The notes below the pieces were generated by a model. That model did no database searches. It had not been told where the DNA came from and saw nothing but the letters and a program-made list of their open reading frames with translations. A program made the position numbers and the translations under genes. A stretch of 64,000 nucleotides of DNA from Glandiceps talaboti (lineage: Eukaryota > Hemichordata > Enteropneusta > Spengelidae), in the NCBI RefSeq assembly GCF_964340395.1, contig NC_135550.1, forward strand, positions 17,121,984 through 17,185,983. Reading direction: 5' to 3'. This document shows, piece after piece, positions 30,156 to 49,082 of this stretch (its first letter is position 1; each line of letters starts with the position of its first letter).

Positions 30156-30205
30156 CGACTTGTCCAGGGCTCTGCGCACACCTTTAAAAGATTTGGTATG
30201 CAAAT
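30156..30205 (-). promoter_or_regulatory. Core promoter of gene 4: octamer, TATA-like box, initiator variant
   Basis: ATTTGCAT 30205-30198, TTTAAA 30188-30183, and TCGCTCT where the others have TCACTCT, so the predicted +1 (30156) is G; the 32-bp spacing is kept. Confidence 0.6.
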
Positions 30206-30390
30206 GAATGGCTGGTTTATTTTCAAGCCAGGTAAAGAAGCTAGGCCTGTCACGATGTGGAAGGACAATGGATATATATTTATTCTTTAAATAACTTTTA
30301 ATTTTTTTCCCTCTGCAGTAATTTCTGCGGTAAAAAATATTGTCATTAAAATAACGATTCCAATCCTCATTAATTGGTGATTTTATATTT

Positions 30391-30594
30391 TGTGAGGGGT
30401 AGACTTACCCTTTACTTTTTTTGGTTGATTCTATCTTAACCGGTTTGATCTCTCAAAAAACATACATTTAATTTGATCTTCTACTATGATATCATCGAAT
30501 TTGATTGATTGATTGATTGATTGATTGTCTTTTTAACATTTGATGATATCATAGACTTCCACTAACTCGATGCGCTAGTAGAACAAAGTTGAAC
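30391..30594 (-). promoter_or_regulatory. Distal conserved upstream block of gene 4
   Basis: AACCGGTTT at 30438-30446 (AAACCGGTT on the gene strand). The receptor-like element is changed at two bases (GAACAAAGTTGAAC, to 30594). An (ATTG)n tract (30499-30527) lies between them. Confidence 0.4.
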
Positions 30595-34740
<4,146 letters not shown>

Positions 34741-34789
34741 ATAGGCATTATCAGAATCCGAAATTCTGAGCTACCATCAATGTACATGT

Positions 34790-35645
34790 ATATCAGTAGA
34801 TTTCATTAATTATGCAAAATACACAAAAGTACATCAACTGGCTATATAGGACACGTGTACTTTGATGTACACGATGTATGTACCAAATTATATGAAATCT
34901 GACGCTTGCATTCATAAGATGTTGCCGAATTACCAAACCCTATGAATGAATCATTAACTACACAACAGGCTTTGTATTACACGTGTATTTTATTGTAATC
35001 AACCTATGTACACATTTATGTGGAATTTGAAGCTTGTGTTCTTGAAATATTACCTTATTATCGAAATATGTATTTACCAAATAATGTAAAATTTGAATTT
35101 GAAGCTTTGATTCGTAAGATATCACCCGATTATCCCAAATGCTTAATTTTGCAAATTAATGATTAAAATTAGTAGTTCCATCAACATGTATTATAGTTAT
35201 TATCGCCAATTTATGTTGCTTCAATTCTTAAGGTATTTCTTAACTATCGAAAATCATGAATTATGCAAAATAATCATTAAAAGAGACATATCAGCAAGAT
35301 TTCTAGGGTAAATACGTTTGTTATCATCTATTTATACTCCAAATTTATAATGAAATTTGATGCAGGAAATCTTAAGATTTTACCTCATTACAAACAATAC
35401 ATTAAGTATGCAAATGGCTCATTACTACACCAACAAGCTTTGTAGAACATATGCATTTTTATATGGAATTTGAAATGTGCGTTCTTAAGATATTACCCAA
35501 CTACTGAAAACAATTAATTATGCAAATGTCTCATTCATATCATAGGATTTTTATCAACGCCTTATAAGTTCTTGCTATTTTCATAAGGAAGATGTTTAGT
35601 AGGTTTCATAAGGATTTATGCAATTTCTTTTGAGATATCGTGTTC

Positions 35646-35692
<47 letters not shown>

Positions 35693-35728
35693 TACAAAAA
35701 TATACCGTAACCTTTGCCTGTTGGCAAA
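34790..35728 (+). mobile_element. Tandem-monomer repeat ending in (CAGA)n and a hairpin
   Basis: About six degenerate monomers, marked by TTCTTAAGATATTACC-like segments near 34911, 35039, 35110, 35225, 35368 and 35480, each mostly followed by a TTATGCAAAT-like segment. Then GATATCGTGTTCACAGACAG, a (CAGA)n tract to 35690, and the perfect hairpin TTTGCC-TGTT-GGCAAA at 35713-35728. This order (tandem core, tetranucleotide microsatellite, 3' hairpin) resembles Helentron-derived elements such as bivalve pearl elements. No Rep/helicase is present. The family link is inference. Confidence 0.5.
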
Positions 35729-37339
35729 TTCTGCATCTCAGAACACAAGGAGTCCTTGAAGGAAGTCGCGTTTTTTGTAAATCGATTTACACTTTCACCT
35801 TGTTTATAACCTTATTTAGTTTTCCTCTTTCACGACAGGATACTAGTAACTTACCTCCCCAGCAAATAACCCGATAGTGAGAGTGCTACAAACAACTGTG
35901 GTATAAACTATGCCTATGAGGTCATGGCTGATCGACATCAAAAGATTCCATTTGTTTGGTGTGGATTGCCTTACAGTTCAGCTACTGTGTCTGTATACCG
36001 TAACTACTGAGATTTGGTAATGGGCAATACTTAAAATCAGACACATCACTATTTTAGACATTGCGTATATTGCACCAAAATCATTTTAACAGTACCGGGG
36101 AGGGGGGGGGGTCTTACATAGTAACATTTACAGCGGATTTAGTATTTGACAAGTAACTTGCTCTCAGTGTAGGCCGTCAAAGTATTTTTTGAAACATGTG
36201 TAACTGAAAAAATATTTTTGTATAATAGATACATTTAACAAACATTTACACTACACAAACAGGACACAGAATTTAAAAAAAAAACCAGCTAAAATGATCT
36301 TCAAACTAGTGATATAAAGTTATATACAGTTAACAGATCTTAAGGTTCTGAAAGTCCAGATAAAAAAGAACATTTTAAGATATTTGTTCGAGAACAAGGT
36401 GATCGAAAGAGTTGACTACGACAAATATTAATAGAGGGACAGTAAAAATTGACATTTGCAAGTATATCAGATACATTGTAATGTTAATTCAGAATTTCAA
36501 AAGAAACAATAGGTTTTTCGTCTGCACTGAGATGGTAGGAATTCTCGACAAAGCTCACGATACACCTCCGTCCATTCGTGAACAAAAGCATAGATGCCTC
36601 AATAATTTCTGCTGAACTCTCTCCAGTTCATGAATGAGATAAGTCTGATGTGATGACGAGATAGGCGTGCAATAATAATATGCAAATATAGATAATTAAT
36701 ATGCGTGTATTTACAAAAACAATTGACCACTTGTTGTTCTAACAAATAACAATCACTGTAGTGTTTCTTTCCATCGTATCAAAGCCATCTTGAGATATAT
36801 ACACGTGAAAACTGTGAAATATATGCTAATTAGTCCAATTAGTGTTTACGATTTTCAACCAAAAATTTGTCAAATGTTGTACCTAAACATTATAAGATGA
36901 TGATTATTTATCTATATATTGTCATTTTCCACATTCAAACATGTGATCGAAGAAGCTTATTTAACAGTATACACGTCGCTGAAAATGCACGGAAATTATT
37001 GAAAAGTTATTAAGTCTCAATCAAGGTTAAGTTCATATAAGTGAAAGCCTATAAAAAATATACACGAATACGTACACATGAACCCCCCTAGCAGATTTGA
37101 TCTAAATATGCCTCCCGAGGGTACATATGGTTATTTTTGTAAAGAGCACCATCTACGGTCAGAATTTGATATATACATGTATATATTATCCATTTTTATC
37201 ACGGAAACCTCTTCCATCAACTGCCGAATACTGTTTATATAAAATATGCTAATTACCTTGCAGATATCTCGTTCAAAAAAAATTATCACTTATAATAATT
37301 TAATACCTTAAAGCATGTGTGTGTGCCAAATAATGAAAC
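35729..37339. other. Unassigned AT-rich DNA
   Basis: 35870-36000 (CCCAGCAAATAACCC, GATTCCATTTG, GGTGTGGATTG) matches 43490-43640, resuming the unit after the repeat insertion. No gene recognised. Confidence 0.4.
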
Positions 37340-37395
37340 AGAAAGACGGACGGACAGACAGACACGCAGTCAGGGAGGCAGGAAGGCAGACCACG
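37340..37395. repeat. Degenerate CGGA/CAGA/GGCA microsatellite
   Basis: Short run of GACGGACGGACAGACAGACA followed by imperfect AGGCA units. Confidence 0.75.
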
Positions 37396-37560
37396 TGCCA
37401 TTCAATCAAGTGCTTGATGTAGGGAAAATTAAAAAAAATTGTTAAGCATTATGCAAATTATGATGATTTATATGCACGATATTTTGCTAAATTACTTGTT
37501 CGAAAACATATCTACATACGGTATTCGTACAGCATTTCATTTCAGTTGATACACTGCTTT

Positions 37561-37905
37561 CCTTCCGCAAGGGAAGGTTATGAAAAGCTGTATGTTAATA
37601 GGTAAAGCTAGTTGTTATAGCTGTAATTGCATAACCATGATTTTCGATAATTTGGCAATATCTTATAGTGAAGAAGGCAATATTCAAATTTCATATAACT
37701 TGGTACATGTACATTGATAATAACAAGTCGCATATGTCCTTAAAGCTTTAATTTTGATGAGTCCTTTGCAAAATCAACGATTTTCATTAATTGGAGAATA
37801 TCTTACGAATGCAAGCTTTAAATTTTCATATAATTTGGTACATACATTAGTGATGACAAAGCCCTATATCGACTGTTGATGTTTTAATTTTGATGAGATA
37901 TTTCC
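37561..37905 (-). mobile_element. Tandem-monomer repeat with hairpin, reverse orientation
   Basis: Perfect hairpin CCTTCC-GCAAG-GGAAGG at 37561-37577, then about two monomers in reverse complement (GATTTTCGATAATTTGGCAATATC, split, near 37639; GATTTTCATTAATTGG near 37780). Confidence 0.5.
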
Positions 37906-38334
37906 ATAATCAATTAAATGTTCCATTTAATGACATGCATTGTAGCTCAGAGTGCCATATTCAGGCAATGTATGTAAGACCAATAATGTAAGGGGTTTAA
38001 ATTTTTTGGCCTTACGGAAGGCACTCAGTTTACATCTGGTTAAAATAATTCGGTTATTGCATTGTTATGCTTAAATGATAAGGTCAGTGATCCATATTCA
38101 TGCAATATTGATGGAAACCAGCATATGTTAACAAATGATATACAAACCACGATGATTGACATATGCAAATGTCCAGAGTACCCTCACTGGCACTCACTAG
38201 TCACGAGGTTGTTATTATTACATGTTTATTAAAAACACTATATTTCTTGAAAAGATATCAACAGGTTGACACACGAGCACAAAAGTTAATAGGATAATTG
38301 TCATCAGTGTTTACACTTAGAGGGCTAGGGGAAT
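37906..38334. other. Unassigned DNA with small hairpin
   Basis: Hairpin GCCTT-ACGG-AAGGC at 38009-38022, like those closing the tandem-monomer repeats, may mark another end. No gene. Confidence 0.4.
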
Positions 38335-39000
38335 GGAATGTGGGGGGGGGGTTGTCACATTTTACAAATCGGTTCTCGAGGAGGGTCGTATTTTAGAAAA
38401 TGGAATTAGGGGAGGGTCATATTTTGGTTCGTTGTATTATCTAATTTTGCATTATTTTGAGATTTTGGCATCCCACCTGCCATCATTATCACATATTCCA
38501 TAGCTGCCGGATTCTACCACTGCCACCATTGTACTGTAATATCAGAACATCGCAGTCAAATCGCTGTTCTCAGCCATGGCATGTAGTGAATCAATTGTTA
38601 ATTGTGAGAGGGGAGAGGGGTGAAGCGTGAGGTAAGATATAGGTGATAATGTCAGTAGTGGGCATATCTAGTCTTTGGGCGTTCTGGCCTTCATCTATGC
38701 TTGTTAGATTGAAACATGGTAATAAATTAATACAGTACCATCACAGAAATTCAGTTTGGTTGTAGTAGTGGGATCAATATTTTGGCAGCGGTGGGATCGA
38801 GCTGTTGTCATTTATTCTTGGACTTATGACAGAATTTTAGCCCCATGTCTTTGATATATTTGAACAGGGGAGGATGTTTTAGAGAGAGGTATTTGAGGGA
38901 GGATCACTTTTTAGAAAACGGAATCAGGGAAGGTTCACATTTTACGCAACAGATCGTGCTTGATTTCCCCAACCTTCCCCTTGTCATTACTGAAGGCTCC
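38335..39000. repeat. G-rich dispersed repeat with internal direct repeat
   Basis: GAGGAGGGTCGTATTTTAGA (38379) recurs as GAGGGAGGATCACTTTTTAG (38893). A related copy in the opposite orientation lies at 63470 to the window edge. Confidence 0.5.
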
Positions 39001-39862
39001 CTAACTGGGGTACACAGGTCACATCGATAACAATTGGCCAAAATCACTGTAGGGTCAACTGAGGGCATATAACTAAGCAGGCCTAAAATATGCAAGGATT
39101 AATTCTCAGCAAAATAAATAAATAACGTCCCTGACAATTCCACATGTGCTAATAGCAACCGTAATCAAACTCACTCGAAATCTCTGTATTAGTGTTTTTT
39201 TCATTGTGGAAAGGTCCACGTGTTTCTGTATACTCCATTCCTATCGAAGGCTAGAACTACGTCATTCAAATTCACACTGGGGTTTACAGATTATAACAGG
39301 CTGCTATCGCTATCGAGTATTTCCATATTAACAGAATTTGGTGTCTATCCTAGTGTTACAATGTTATGTAGATACCAACAAAGTACAGCTTTCTTGGCTA
39401 TTGTTTTCCATCGTGACTAAAGCAAATTTGACCGTTTACAGATGAATCAACTTCGCCATCCTTTCAGCAGTGTCGTCCTACTTGTTTCATTGTATTTGTA
39501 ACCTTTGTGATATGTACTAGTACAAAGTTAATAGAAACTCAACGTGTAAGTAGTGCAGTACATTTAAATCTTTATCTAGACACACAGTCCATACATGCAG
39601 TATTATTCTATATGTATACCTTGATTTAATTAATAATTCCGCCTACTATCATGCTGAAGTCCCTCGTGTTCCCAGCCTTCAAATTGTTCCACTTGGCAGT
39701 AAAAGCTATACCGCTTGATAGCAAAAATACAGTTGGCTTCGAACGTGACTGGCTTTGATAATTAGGCAATGTTGTGACCAATATTACCCCCATGCAATCA
39801 CATACACAACTGTACTCACATTCAACAAAATTGACTCATCAAGGTGTTCGAAATAAAAGCGT
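39001..39862. other. 3' flank of gene 5
   Basis: 39420-39545 (ATTTGACCGTTTACAGATGAAT, split; CCTACTTGTTTCATTGTAT) matches 45007-45120 before gene 6, marking the start of the unit 5/6 pair. No gene. Confidence 0.45.
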
Positions 39863-39868
39863 TTTAAT
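39863..39868 (-). terminator. Poly(A) signal of gene 5 (ATTAAA)
   Basis: 174 bp past the stop; context CATTTCAATTAAAACGC. Confidence 0.62.
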
Positions 39869-40041
39869 TGAAATGTAAAAATCAAGACATAAATTCTCTT
39901 GTACAGTTCGTATGAACAAGGCTTAGCATGTTAAATCTGTATTGCAATACACACATAGTTATTAATGTTCGTCCAAAGTCATATTGTCGAAGAGTCCAAC
40001 AGCCGGAGTTTGTACATCAGAAGTCGTTTAAGTTCATTCAT

Positions 40042-40443
40042 CTAGGCTCTTTTGAAATATTTCTTTCCGACGACACCAACACCATCTTTGGTCAATGTGA
40101 AGACCATGTCATCTCCATTAACTTCACGGGTTTCCACCACTGTACCTGCTTCAACACCCCTGATGGTAAGTTTGTTGCCTTCGACGGTTGCAACTGACTG
40201 CCTCTTTTTGCCGATAGGACCAAACTCTTCTGTGAATTCTTGACCAGAGATGAACTTGTGTTCGATGGTGCCACCCTTTGGTCCTGTGGCCTTGAGAACA
40301 TAGTAGTCACCATCTCTAGAGCATGTCACTGTTGCATTTGGCAGTGCTGCGTTTTCTGCTCTCTCCGCTGGTGCACCAGCAGCCAACATAAACTCCTTTA
40401 TGTTCTCGCATGAGGTAGATTTCCAAGTGCCAGCAAATGCCAT
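40042..40443 (-). CDS. FABP-like intracellular lipid-binding protein, gene 5
   Basis: 133 codons in one exon. The N terminus AFAGTWKSTSCENIKEFM is unusual: residues 8-15 differ from every other copy, which mostly read ETVKSEN or similar. From residue 38 onward the protein is identical to gene 6 except Asp120 for Pro120. DGDYY 44-48 and Arg106 are kept; the end GKKYFKRA has Tyr-Phe in the order opposite to genes 1-4. At the DNA level about 195 bp in the middle are identical to gene 6, while the leader matches genes 2 and 3, so the gene is a mosaic, best explained by gene conversion. Start context GCCATGG. Residues 34-37 (LPNA) replace the QAKT of gene 6. Intact by reading. Confidence 0.94.
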   Translation of the reverse strand: MAFAGTWKSTSCENIKEFMLAAGAPAERAENAALPNATVTCSRDGDYYVLKATGPKGGTIEHKFISGQEFTEEFGPIGKKRQSVATVEGNKLTIRGVEAGTVVETREVNGDDMVFTLTKDGVGVVGKKYFKRA

Positions 40444-40522
40444 GGTGACTGTCTGATGAGTATGTGTGGTCGTTGAAAAGACAGGTTGGTTCTCTGGTTA
40501 CCAGTGAAGTTGATGAAGAGAG

Positions 40523-40572
40523 TGACTTTCCTCTGGCTCTGTTCACATCTTTAAAGGATTTGGTATGCAAAT
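40523..40572 (-). promoter_or_regulatory. Core promoter of gene 5: octamer, TATA-like box, initiator
   Basis: ATTTGCAT 40572-40565, TTTAAA 40555-40550, +1 at 40523. The leader sequence is nearly that of genes 2 and 3. Confidence 0.66.
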
Positions 40573-40762
40573 GAAAGGCTGTTTCATTTTCAAGGCAGGT
40601 AAAGAGGCTGGGCCTACCACAATGTTGTAGGCCAATCAATATGTATTTATACTTTCAAAATAACTTTTAATTCACTTCAATGCAGTAATTCACACTGTTG
40701 ATAATATTATCATTAAAAAAATCACACAATCAATCCTCATGAATTACTAAATTTTATATATG

Positions 40763-40948
40763 TTGAGGGGGTATAGACTTACCCTTTACTTTCTTTGGTT
40801 GATTCTAAACCGGTTTGATCTTTGACAGACTTTCCAGAGTTGTTTCCTGCTTTGACATTATCGAGTGTGAGTGATTGAATGTCTGTCTAACATAGCGAAA
40901 TATCAGAGACTTCCACTAACTCGATGTGCTAGTCGGACAAAGTTGAAC
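40763..40948 (-). promoter_or_regulatory. Distal conserved upstream block of gene 5
   Basis: AAACCGGTTT at 40807-40816 and GTCGGACAAAGTTGAAC ending at 40948, both intact. Confidence 0.45.
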
Positions 40949-44259
<3,311 letters not shown>

Positions 44260-44332
44260 CAGACAGAGAGACAGACAGACAGAGAGAGAGAGAGAGAGAG
44301 ACAGTCAGACAGACATAGAGACAGAGACAGAT
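44260..44332. repeat. CAGA/GAGA microsatellite
   Basis: Mixed ACAG and GAGA units with few interruptions. Confidence 0.9.
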
Positions 44333-44656
44333 TTCGGCTTTAGTCCCAAATCCTCAAATTTTAAAAGCTATGTTCACTCTTTTTATGCCCATGCATGCTT
44401 TTCGAGTTCTTGTACTGTTCTGTTGTCTTGTGTAGTATTTATAACATTGTCACAGTCTTGCAGTTTATGTACTCATCTTACAATGTAATTGTTGTTACTG
44501 GCAGGTATAGAAATTTCCCGAAATTGTATTGCTACAGTATTGTATTGTCAAAAAACCTCACTTTATTACCGTGTATTTTGTGAAACATACTCTAAAATCA
44601 CATTCACGAGACACGCCGTAAAAATTACGTTGCATTCTCTATGACTGAATGTGTAT

Positions 44657-44691
44657 AACCATAGACCCTCCTTGATGGAGGGTTTATGGTT
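44657..44691. repeat. 15-bp-arm hairpin
   Basis: AACCATAGACCCTCC, loop TTGAT, GGAGGGTTTATGGTT: one mismatch in the stem. May be a foldback element end or a repeat-family terminus. Confidence 0.7.
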
Positions 44692-45436
44692 TAACCTACC
44701 TTGTGCGTCGATATTGAATATTTAATGAGGGCTACCATATATAGTTATCGGGGCAAGTCAAAACTAACATGCGACCGGATTCAAAATCAAATTTTCGCTC
44801 AAGATTCAAACCTGTCACTACTGTAACACTACATACGGATAAAATCGATCACTAGTTATATTAGGGACGATCGCACAATGTCGCATACGCTCCACTAAAC
44901 GAATTTTGTTCGTTTAGAACAAAACCCCTTCCTGAATATACCAAAATACACCCTTTTGAATATCTTGAAATTCAGAAAATTTGCTATCGGTTTCTATGGT
45001 GGCTACTGAAATTTGACCGTTTACAGAGGAATCAACTTCACCATTCTTCTAGACGTGTCACCCTACTTGTTTCATTGTATCTCACAGGACTTTGTGACTA
45101 TTTTCTAGCACAAAGTTAACTTGGTTCCACGTGTAGTTTGTTATTGTCAGGTGGCTCACAAATAGTACACTACGTTCAACCCTTTATCTAGACAAGCCAT
45201 CGATATTATTTCCTTCTATTTCATAAATCACTTCAAATTCAATTTAAGCAGTTTTAAATCTGCTAGCTGTCACTATGAAGTCCTATGTGTTCCCGTCCCT
45301 CACAAAGTCCCACCTGCCAGTAAAACCGAAGCTGATCCATAGAAAATACTTTTGGAGTTGAAAGTGACGGGTTTGCTAGTATTGACATACTTAGTGACCA
45401 GTTTTGCTGGACGTGTTCCCATGGTAGCGTTCGCGC
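44692..45436. other. 3' flank of gene 6
   Basis: No gene. 45007-45130 is the counterpart of 39420-39545. Confidence 0.4.
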
Positions 45437-45507
45437 GCACACACACACACACATACACACACACACACACATACATACATACATACATACATACATACAT
45501 ACATACA
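45437..45507. repeat. (CA)n-(CATA)n tract past gene 6
   Basis: CA units to about 45470, then CATA to 45507, about 53 bp from the poly(A) signal. Confidence 0.92.
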
Positions 45508-45559
45508 ATCCACATTCAACAAAATTTACCCTGGAACATGGTGTGCGAAATAAAAGCAT

Positions 45560-45565
45560 TTTATT
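45560..45565 (-). terminator. Poly(A) signal of gene 6 (AATAAA)
   Basis: 175 bp past the stop; the only copy with the canonical AATAAA at this site. Confidence 0.68.
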
Positions 45566-45739
45566 GGAAATGTAATATTGTCTTTAAAAAAGGAACATGT
45601 AATAATTTAAAAGTAATTTCTCTTGTGCAGTTCGTGTGAACAATGCTAAGCGTGTCAAATCTGTATTATAAATGTTCGTCCTTGTCTAAGAGTCCAACAG
45701 CCGGAGTTTGTACATCAGAAGTCGTTTAAGTTCATTCAT

Positions 45740-46141
45740 CTAGGCTCTCTTGAAGTATTTCTTTCCGACGACACCAACACCAGGTTTGGTCAATGTGAAG
45801 ACCATGTCATCTCCATTAACTTCACGGGTTTCCACCACCGTACCTGCTTCAACACCCCTGATGGTAAGTTTGTTGCCTTCGACGGTTGCAACTGACTGCC
45901 TCTTTTTGCCGATAGGACCAAACTCTTCTGTGAATTCTTGACCAGAGATGAACTTGTGTTCGATGGTGCCACCCTTTGGTCCTGTGGCCTTGAGAACATA
46001 GTAGTCACCATCTCTAGAGCATGTCACCGTTGTCTTTGCCTGTGCTGCGTTTTCTGCTCTCTCCGCTGGTGCACCAGCAGCCAACATAAACTCCTTCATG
46101 TTTTCGGATTTCACTGTTTCCCAAGTACCAGCAAACGCCAT
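45740..46141 (-). CDS. FABP-like intracellular lipid-binding protein, gene 6
   Basis: 133 codons, one exon. N terminus AFAGTWETVKSENMKEFM combines the AFAG start of genes 5, 7 and 8 with the ETVKSENM of genes 2-3. AERAENAAQAKTTVTC follows at 26-41, and the remainder equals gene 5 apart from Pro120. Pro120 matches genes 1-4, so Asp120 in gene 5 is shared instead with genes 7 and 8. Arg106 is in ETREVNGDDM and the end is GKKYFKRA. The start ATG (46141) lies in GCCATGG-like context of the antisense; minus-strand context is CACCATGG. Its leader has drifted from the form shared by genes 2, 3 and 5, which suggests that gene 6 keeps the older state and gene 5 was overwritten. Confidence 0.95.
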   Translation of the reverse strand: MAFAGTWETVKSENMKEFMLAAGAPAERAENAAQAKTTVTCSRDGDYYVLKATGPKGGTIEHKFISGQEFTEEFGPIGKKRQSVATVEGNKLTIRGVEAGTVVETREVNGDDMVFTLTKPGVGVVGKKYFKRA

Positions 46142-46217
46142 GGTGATTATCTGAGTGTATGTGGTCGTTGAAAGGATGGACTGATTATCTGGTTATTACT
46201 GAAGTCGGTTTAGAGAG

Positions 46218-46267
46218 TGACTTTCCTCTGGCTCTGTGCATACCTTTAAAGGATTTGGTATGCAAAT
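46218..46267 (-). promoter_or_regulatory. Core promoter of gene 6: octamer, TATA-like box, initiator
   Basis: ATTTGCAT 46267-46260, TTTAAA 46250-46245, +1 at 46218 (32 bp). Confidence 0.66.
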
Positions 46268-46443
46268 GACAGGCATTTTTATTTTCTAGTCAGGTAAAGA
46301 AGATGGGCCGACCACAATATTGACGGACTATTTCTTCTTTGGAAATTCGTTTTAATTTACTCATCTGTGGTAACTGACAGTTTAGAAAACACTATCATCA
46401 AAATGGCGACTTCAATCCCCATGAATGATTTAATTATATATTT

Positions 46444-46619
46444 TGTGAGGGGGTACACTTACCCTTTACTTTCTTTTGGTTGATTCTAAACTTGTTTGAC
46501 AGGTTGTTTTCATATTTGATTTCTTACTTTAACGAGTGTGAGTTATTGACTGTCATCTCAACATTTGACAATATCATATATTTTCTTTTACCTGAAGTAC
46601 TAGTCGGGCAAAGTTGAAC
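46444..46619 (-). promoter_or_regulatory. Distal upstream block of gene 6, degenerate
   Basis: The palindrome has decayed to AAACTTGTTT; the receptor-like core reads GTCGGGCAAAGTTGAAC. Confidence 0.35.
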
Positions 46620-48399
46620 ATTTATAGTGGGTGACCTTTTACCATACTCAGCTCGAATGAGTTGCATTAAAAAAATTGGCTAAATTAATCAGTAATGTTT
46701 GATACGTCCAGGTTTTGAAGAGCAAGGATTTCAATACAGAAAAAAGAGAACATTTACAGGAACAAATTTAAGTCAGATGGTTCCATGATATGATCCATTT
46801 CAACAGTTGGCTACTTGTAACAAGCAACTTCTGAATTCGCAGCTGAAGCTGAAAATAAAATTAATAATAAAATTCAACTTAATTCTAAAGTGAAAAGATG
46901 GTCGACAGGACTGTGAAATCACATTATAAATACAAAAACTAATGATTTTAAACAAACAGCTAATTATTACAATTTCTTTACCAGTCACCACCAAACACTC
47001 GACTCGCTATATTAGATTTCAAGCATCCAAGTACCTAATATCATCTAGCATAACTTTAAGTTTGGACGTCAAAATAGATTAAAATGAAATATTTTTCTAG
47101 CTTCATTTTTTATACTTAATTAGCAGTTCTACTGTACCGACTTTCAGGTCATATGACGCTTATATCCTCCGAGGTCTGAGGATTACAGAGATTTCCAATA
47201 ATGTGATAATTATAATAAGTCGATTTGAATGATTTAATGGGGTTGTTTTTTTTATCATTTAAAGCTGTATACGATATATGGAGACATCAATACTGTTTGA
47301 ATTATCAGTGCATATATAGATTTTAAGGAATACTTATATCATAATATAGCGCCATGTTGGCTCTGACAGGTCTAGGTGAACTTTAACCGAGTGTGGCGAC
47401 TGGTTTGATCGTTCTACAGTATGTGTTAGAACATATTTCCAATATATGAAATCGACGAAGTTGAAAATCCCGTTGTATATCTTGATTAAGTCGCCCAATA
47501 TAAAGCCTTAAACGATTTTGGACGCTTTTTAAAACCAGCATATATAAGCTTAGAGTAGTAACGCACTATGTTATATAGTCACAGTTCGATCTGCCTGTAC
47601 ATTATGGCCCTCACAAGTTAATAATGCTTTACTGTAATTGAACTCTGACCTGCAGTGCTCTAAAGGTTCATTCACTTGATGATGTAGTACATCGCCCCTG
47701 TTATTTCAACATGTGTACTCAAATACACAAGATGTTACTGTATCTGTTTCATTTGGTTTTATATTGTCAGTGACATTCCTGTGGTTACGTCGAGCTGTTA
47801 ATCGAAGTCAGGACGATATTGCTCTGGAACGGATACTTTCTGAATTTACTATGTACTGAAAAGAGGATGGAGTACTTTTTGTTTCCCCATCGAATGCGAG
47901 AATAGGAATAGTAAATGCTCTAATGATATTATGTGATTTATTTTGATTCTCAATTTCCTGAAATAGTTGTCTATCAAAGTATCTAATCAACAGCCATTCC
48001 GTTAAATTTCAGACCACCAAACAATGAACATTGGTGGTCTGAGGTTAGAGATATGGATTTTTTCGGCGATGAACTTATGAAAAAAAGATTACCAATGAAG
48101 TACGACACCGTACACCACACCCACACCACACTAGATTCTGCTGGTCCAGGGGATGAAGCAGCACCGTACGTCACATCATGATTGTTAGAGATGTGAGCCA
48201 CCAATATGAATTTCTGCAAGAATAACGCTGTTGATGTCGTAAGTACAGTCAGTTATTTTTCGGACCAAGGTGAATTGAGTAACTTCCATGATTTGTGTCT
48301 AACTATCTGTTTGGACGTCGAGGCAAATCTTTCGCTATATAAGTCTGAAGTGGAATTCTACAGAGTAACACTTTTAATTATCGATCCACTTTTTGCAAG
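46620..48399. other. 5' flank of gene 6 with exon-like block
   Basis: Landmark ATAGCGCCATGTTGGCTCTG at 47347; exon-like block ends ATGAATTTCTGCAAGAATAA ... GTAAGT at 48239-48244. No gene. Confidence 0.4.
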
Positions 48400-49082
48400 A
48401 GTGCATACTTTCATTTACGAAATATAGCTCGCATTTGTAAATTTCTTCCACGTATGTCACTTGAAAGGCTCATTCATGCTTTCATTTTTTCTAAGTTAGA
48501 CTATTGTAATGTACTGTTGCTTGGGCTTCCTTTGTGTTTACTACGGAAACTACAGCTAGTTCAAAATAGCGCGGCTCGCCTATTGTCTGGCTGCCGCAAG
48601 TATGATCATAATTCATATATCTCCTGTTCTAAGATCACTTCACTGGCTCCCAATCGAGTGTAGAATTGAATTCAAAGTTTTACTACTGGTTTTTAAGGCA
48701 CTTCATGGTCTTGCGCCTATGTACATTGTTGATCTTTTTAACACCCAGAAATACTATGCGTCATCTGCGTTCTTCAGATTCGGGCTTGCTTGAGGTTCCG
48801 TTTACGAGGTCATCTTTCGTCTACAAACGGGCCTTCAGCCATGTTGCTCCGCAGTTATGGAACGATTTACCGGCTGGGATTAGAATGTGTAATACCGTTG
48901 ATTGTTTTAAGAAAAGTTTAAAAACGCATCTTTTCCGCAAAACTTTTAATTAATTGCCTTTTAAGATGTATCAAGTGTTGTTTTAATGTCAAGTGCTTTT
49001 TCTTTTCTTTTTTTTAGATTTGTGAATCGTTTAGAACATTTTATGGATTTACGGTATAGAAAAATAAATATTATTATTATTT
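48400..49082 (+). mobile_element. 5'-truncated LINE, C-terminal reverse transcriptase part
   Basis: Three successive frames give the familiar C-terminal part of a CR1/L2-type reverse transcriptase: HLRNIARICKFL and FSKLDYCNVLLLGLP (frame of 48403), then SPVLRSLHWLPIECRIEFK and VFKALHGLAPMY (frame of 48602), then RAFSHVAPQLWNDLPAGIR and SLKTHLFRKTF (frame of 48666, stop at 48952). Two frameshifts, near 48605 and 48785, show that it is dead. The 3' UTR ends in ATAAATATTATTATTATT; a short-repeat 3' end is usual for CR1/L2 elements. Confidence 0.8.

Noticed and set aside
35645-35694. CRISPR-like regular repeats
   Set aside because: They are (CAGA)n microsatellites with no spacers, in an animal-type genome.
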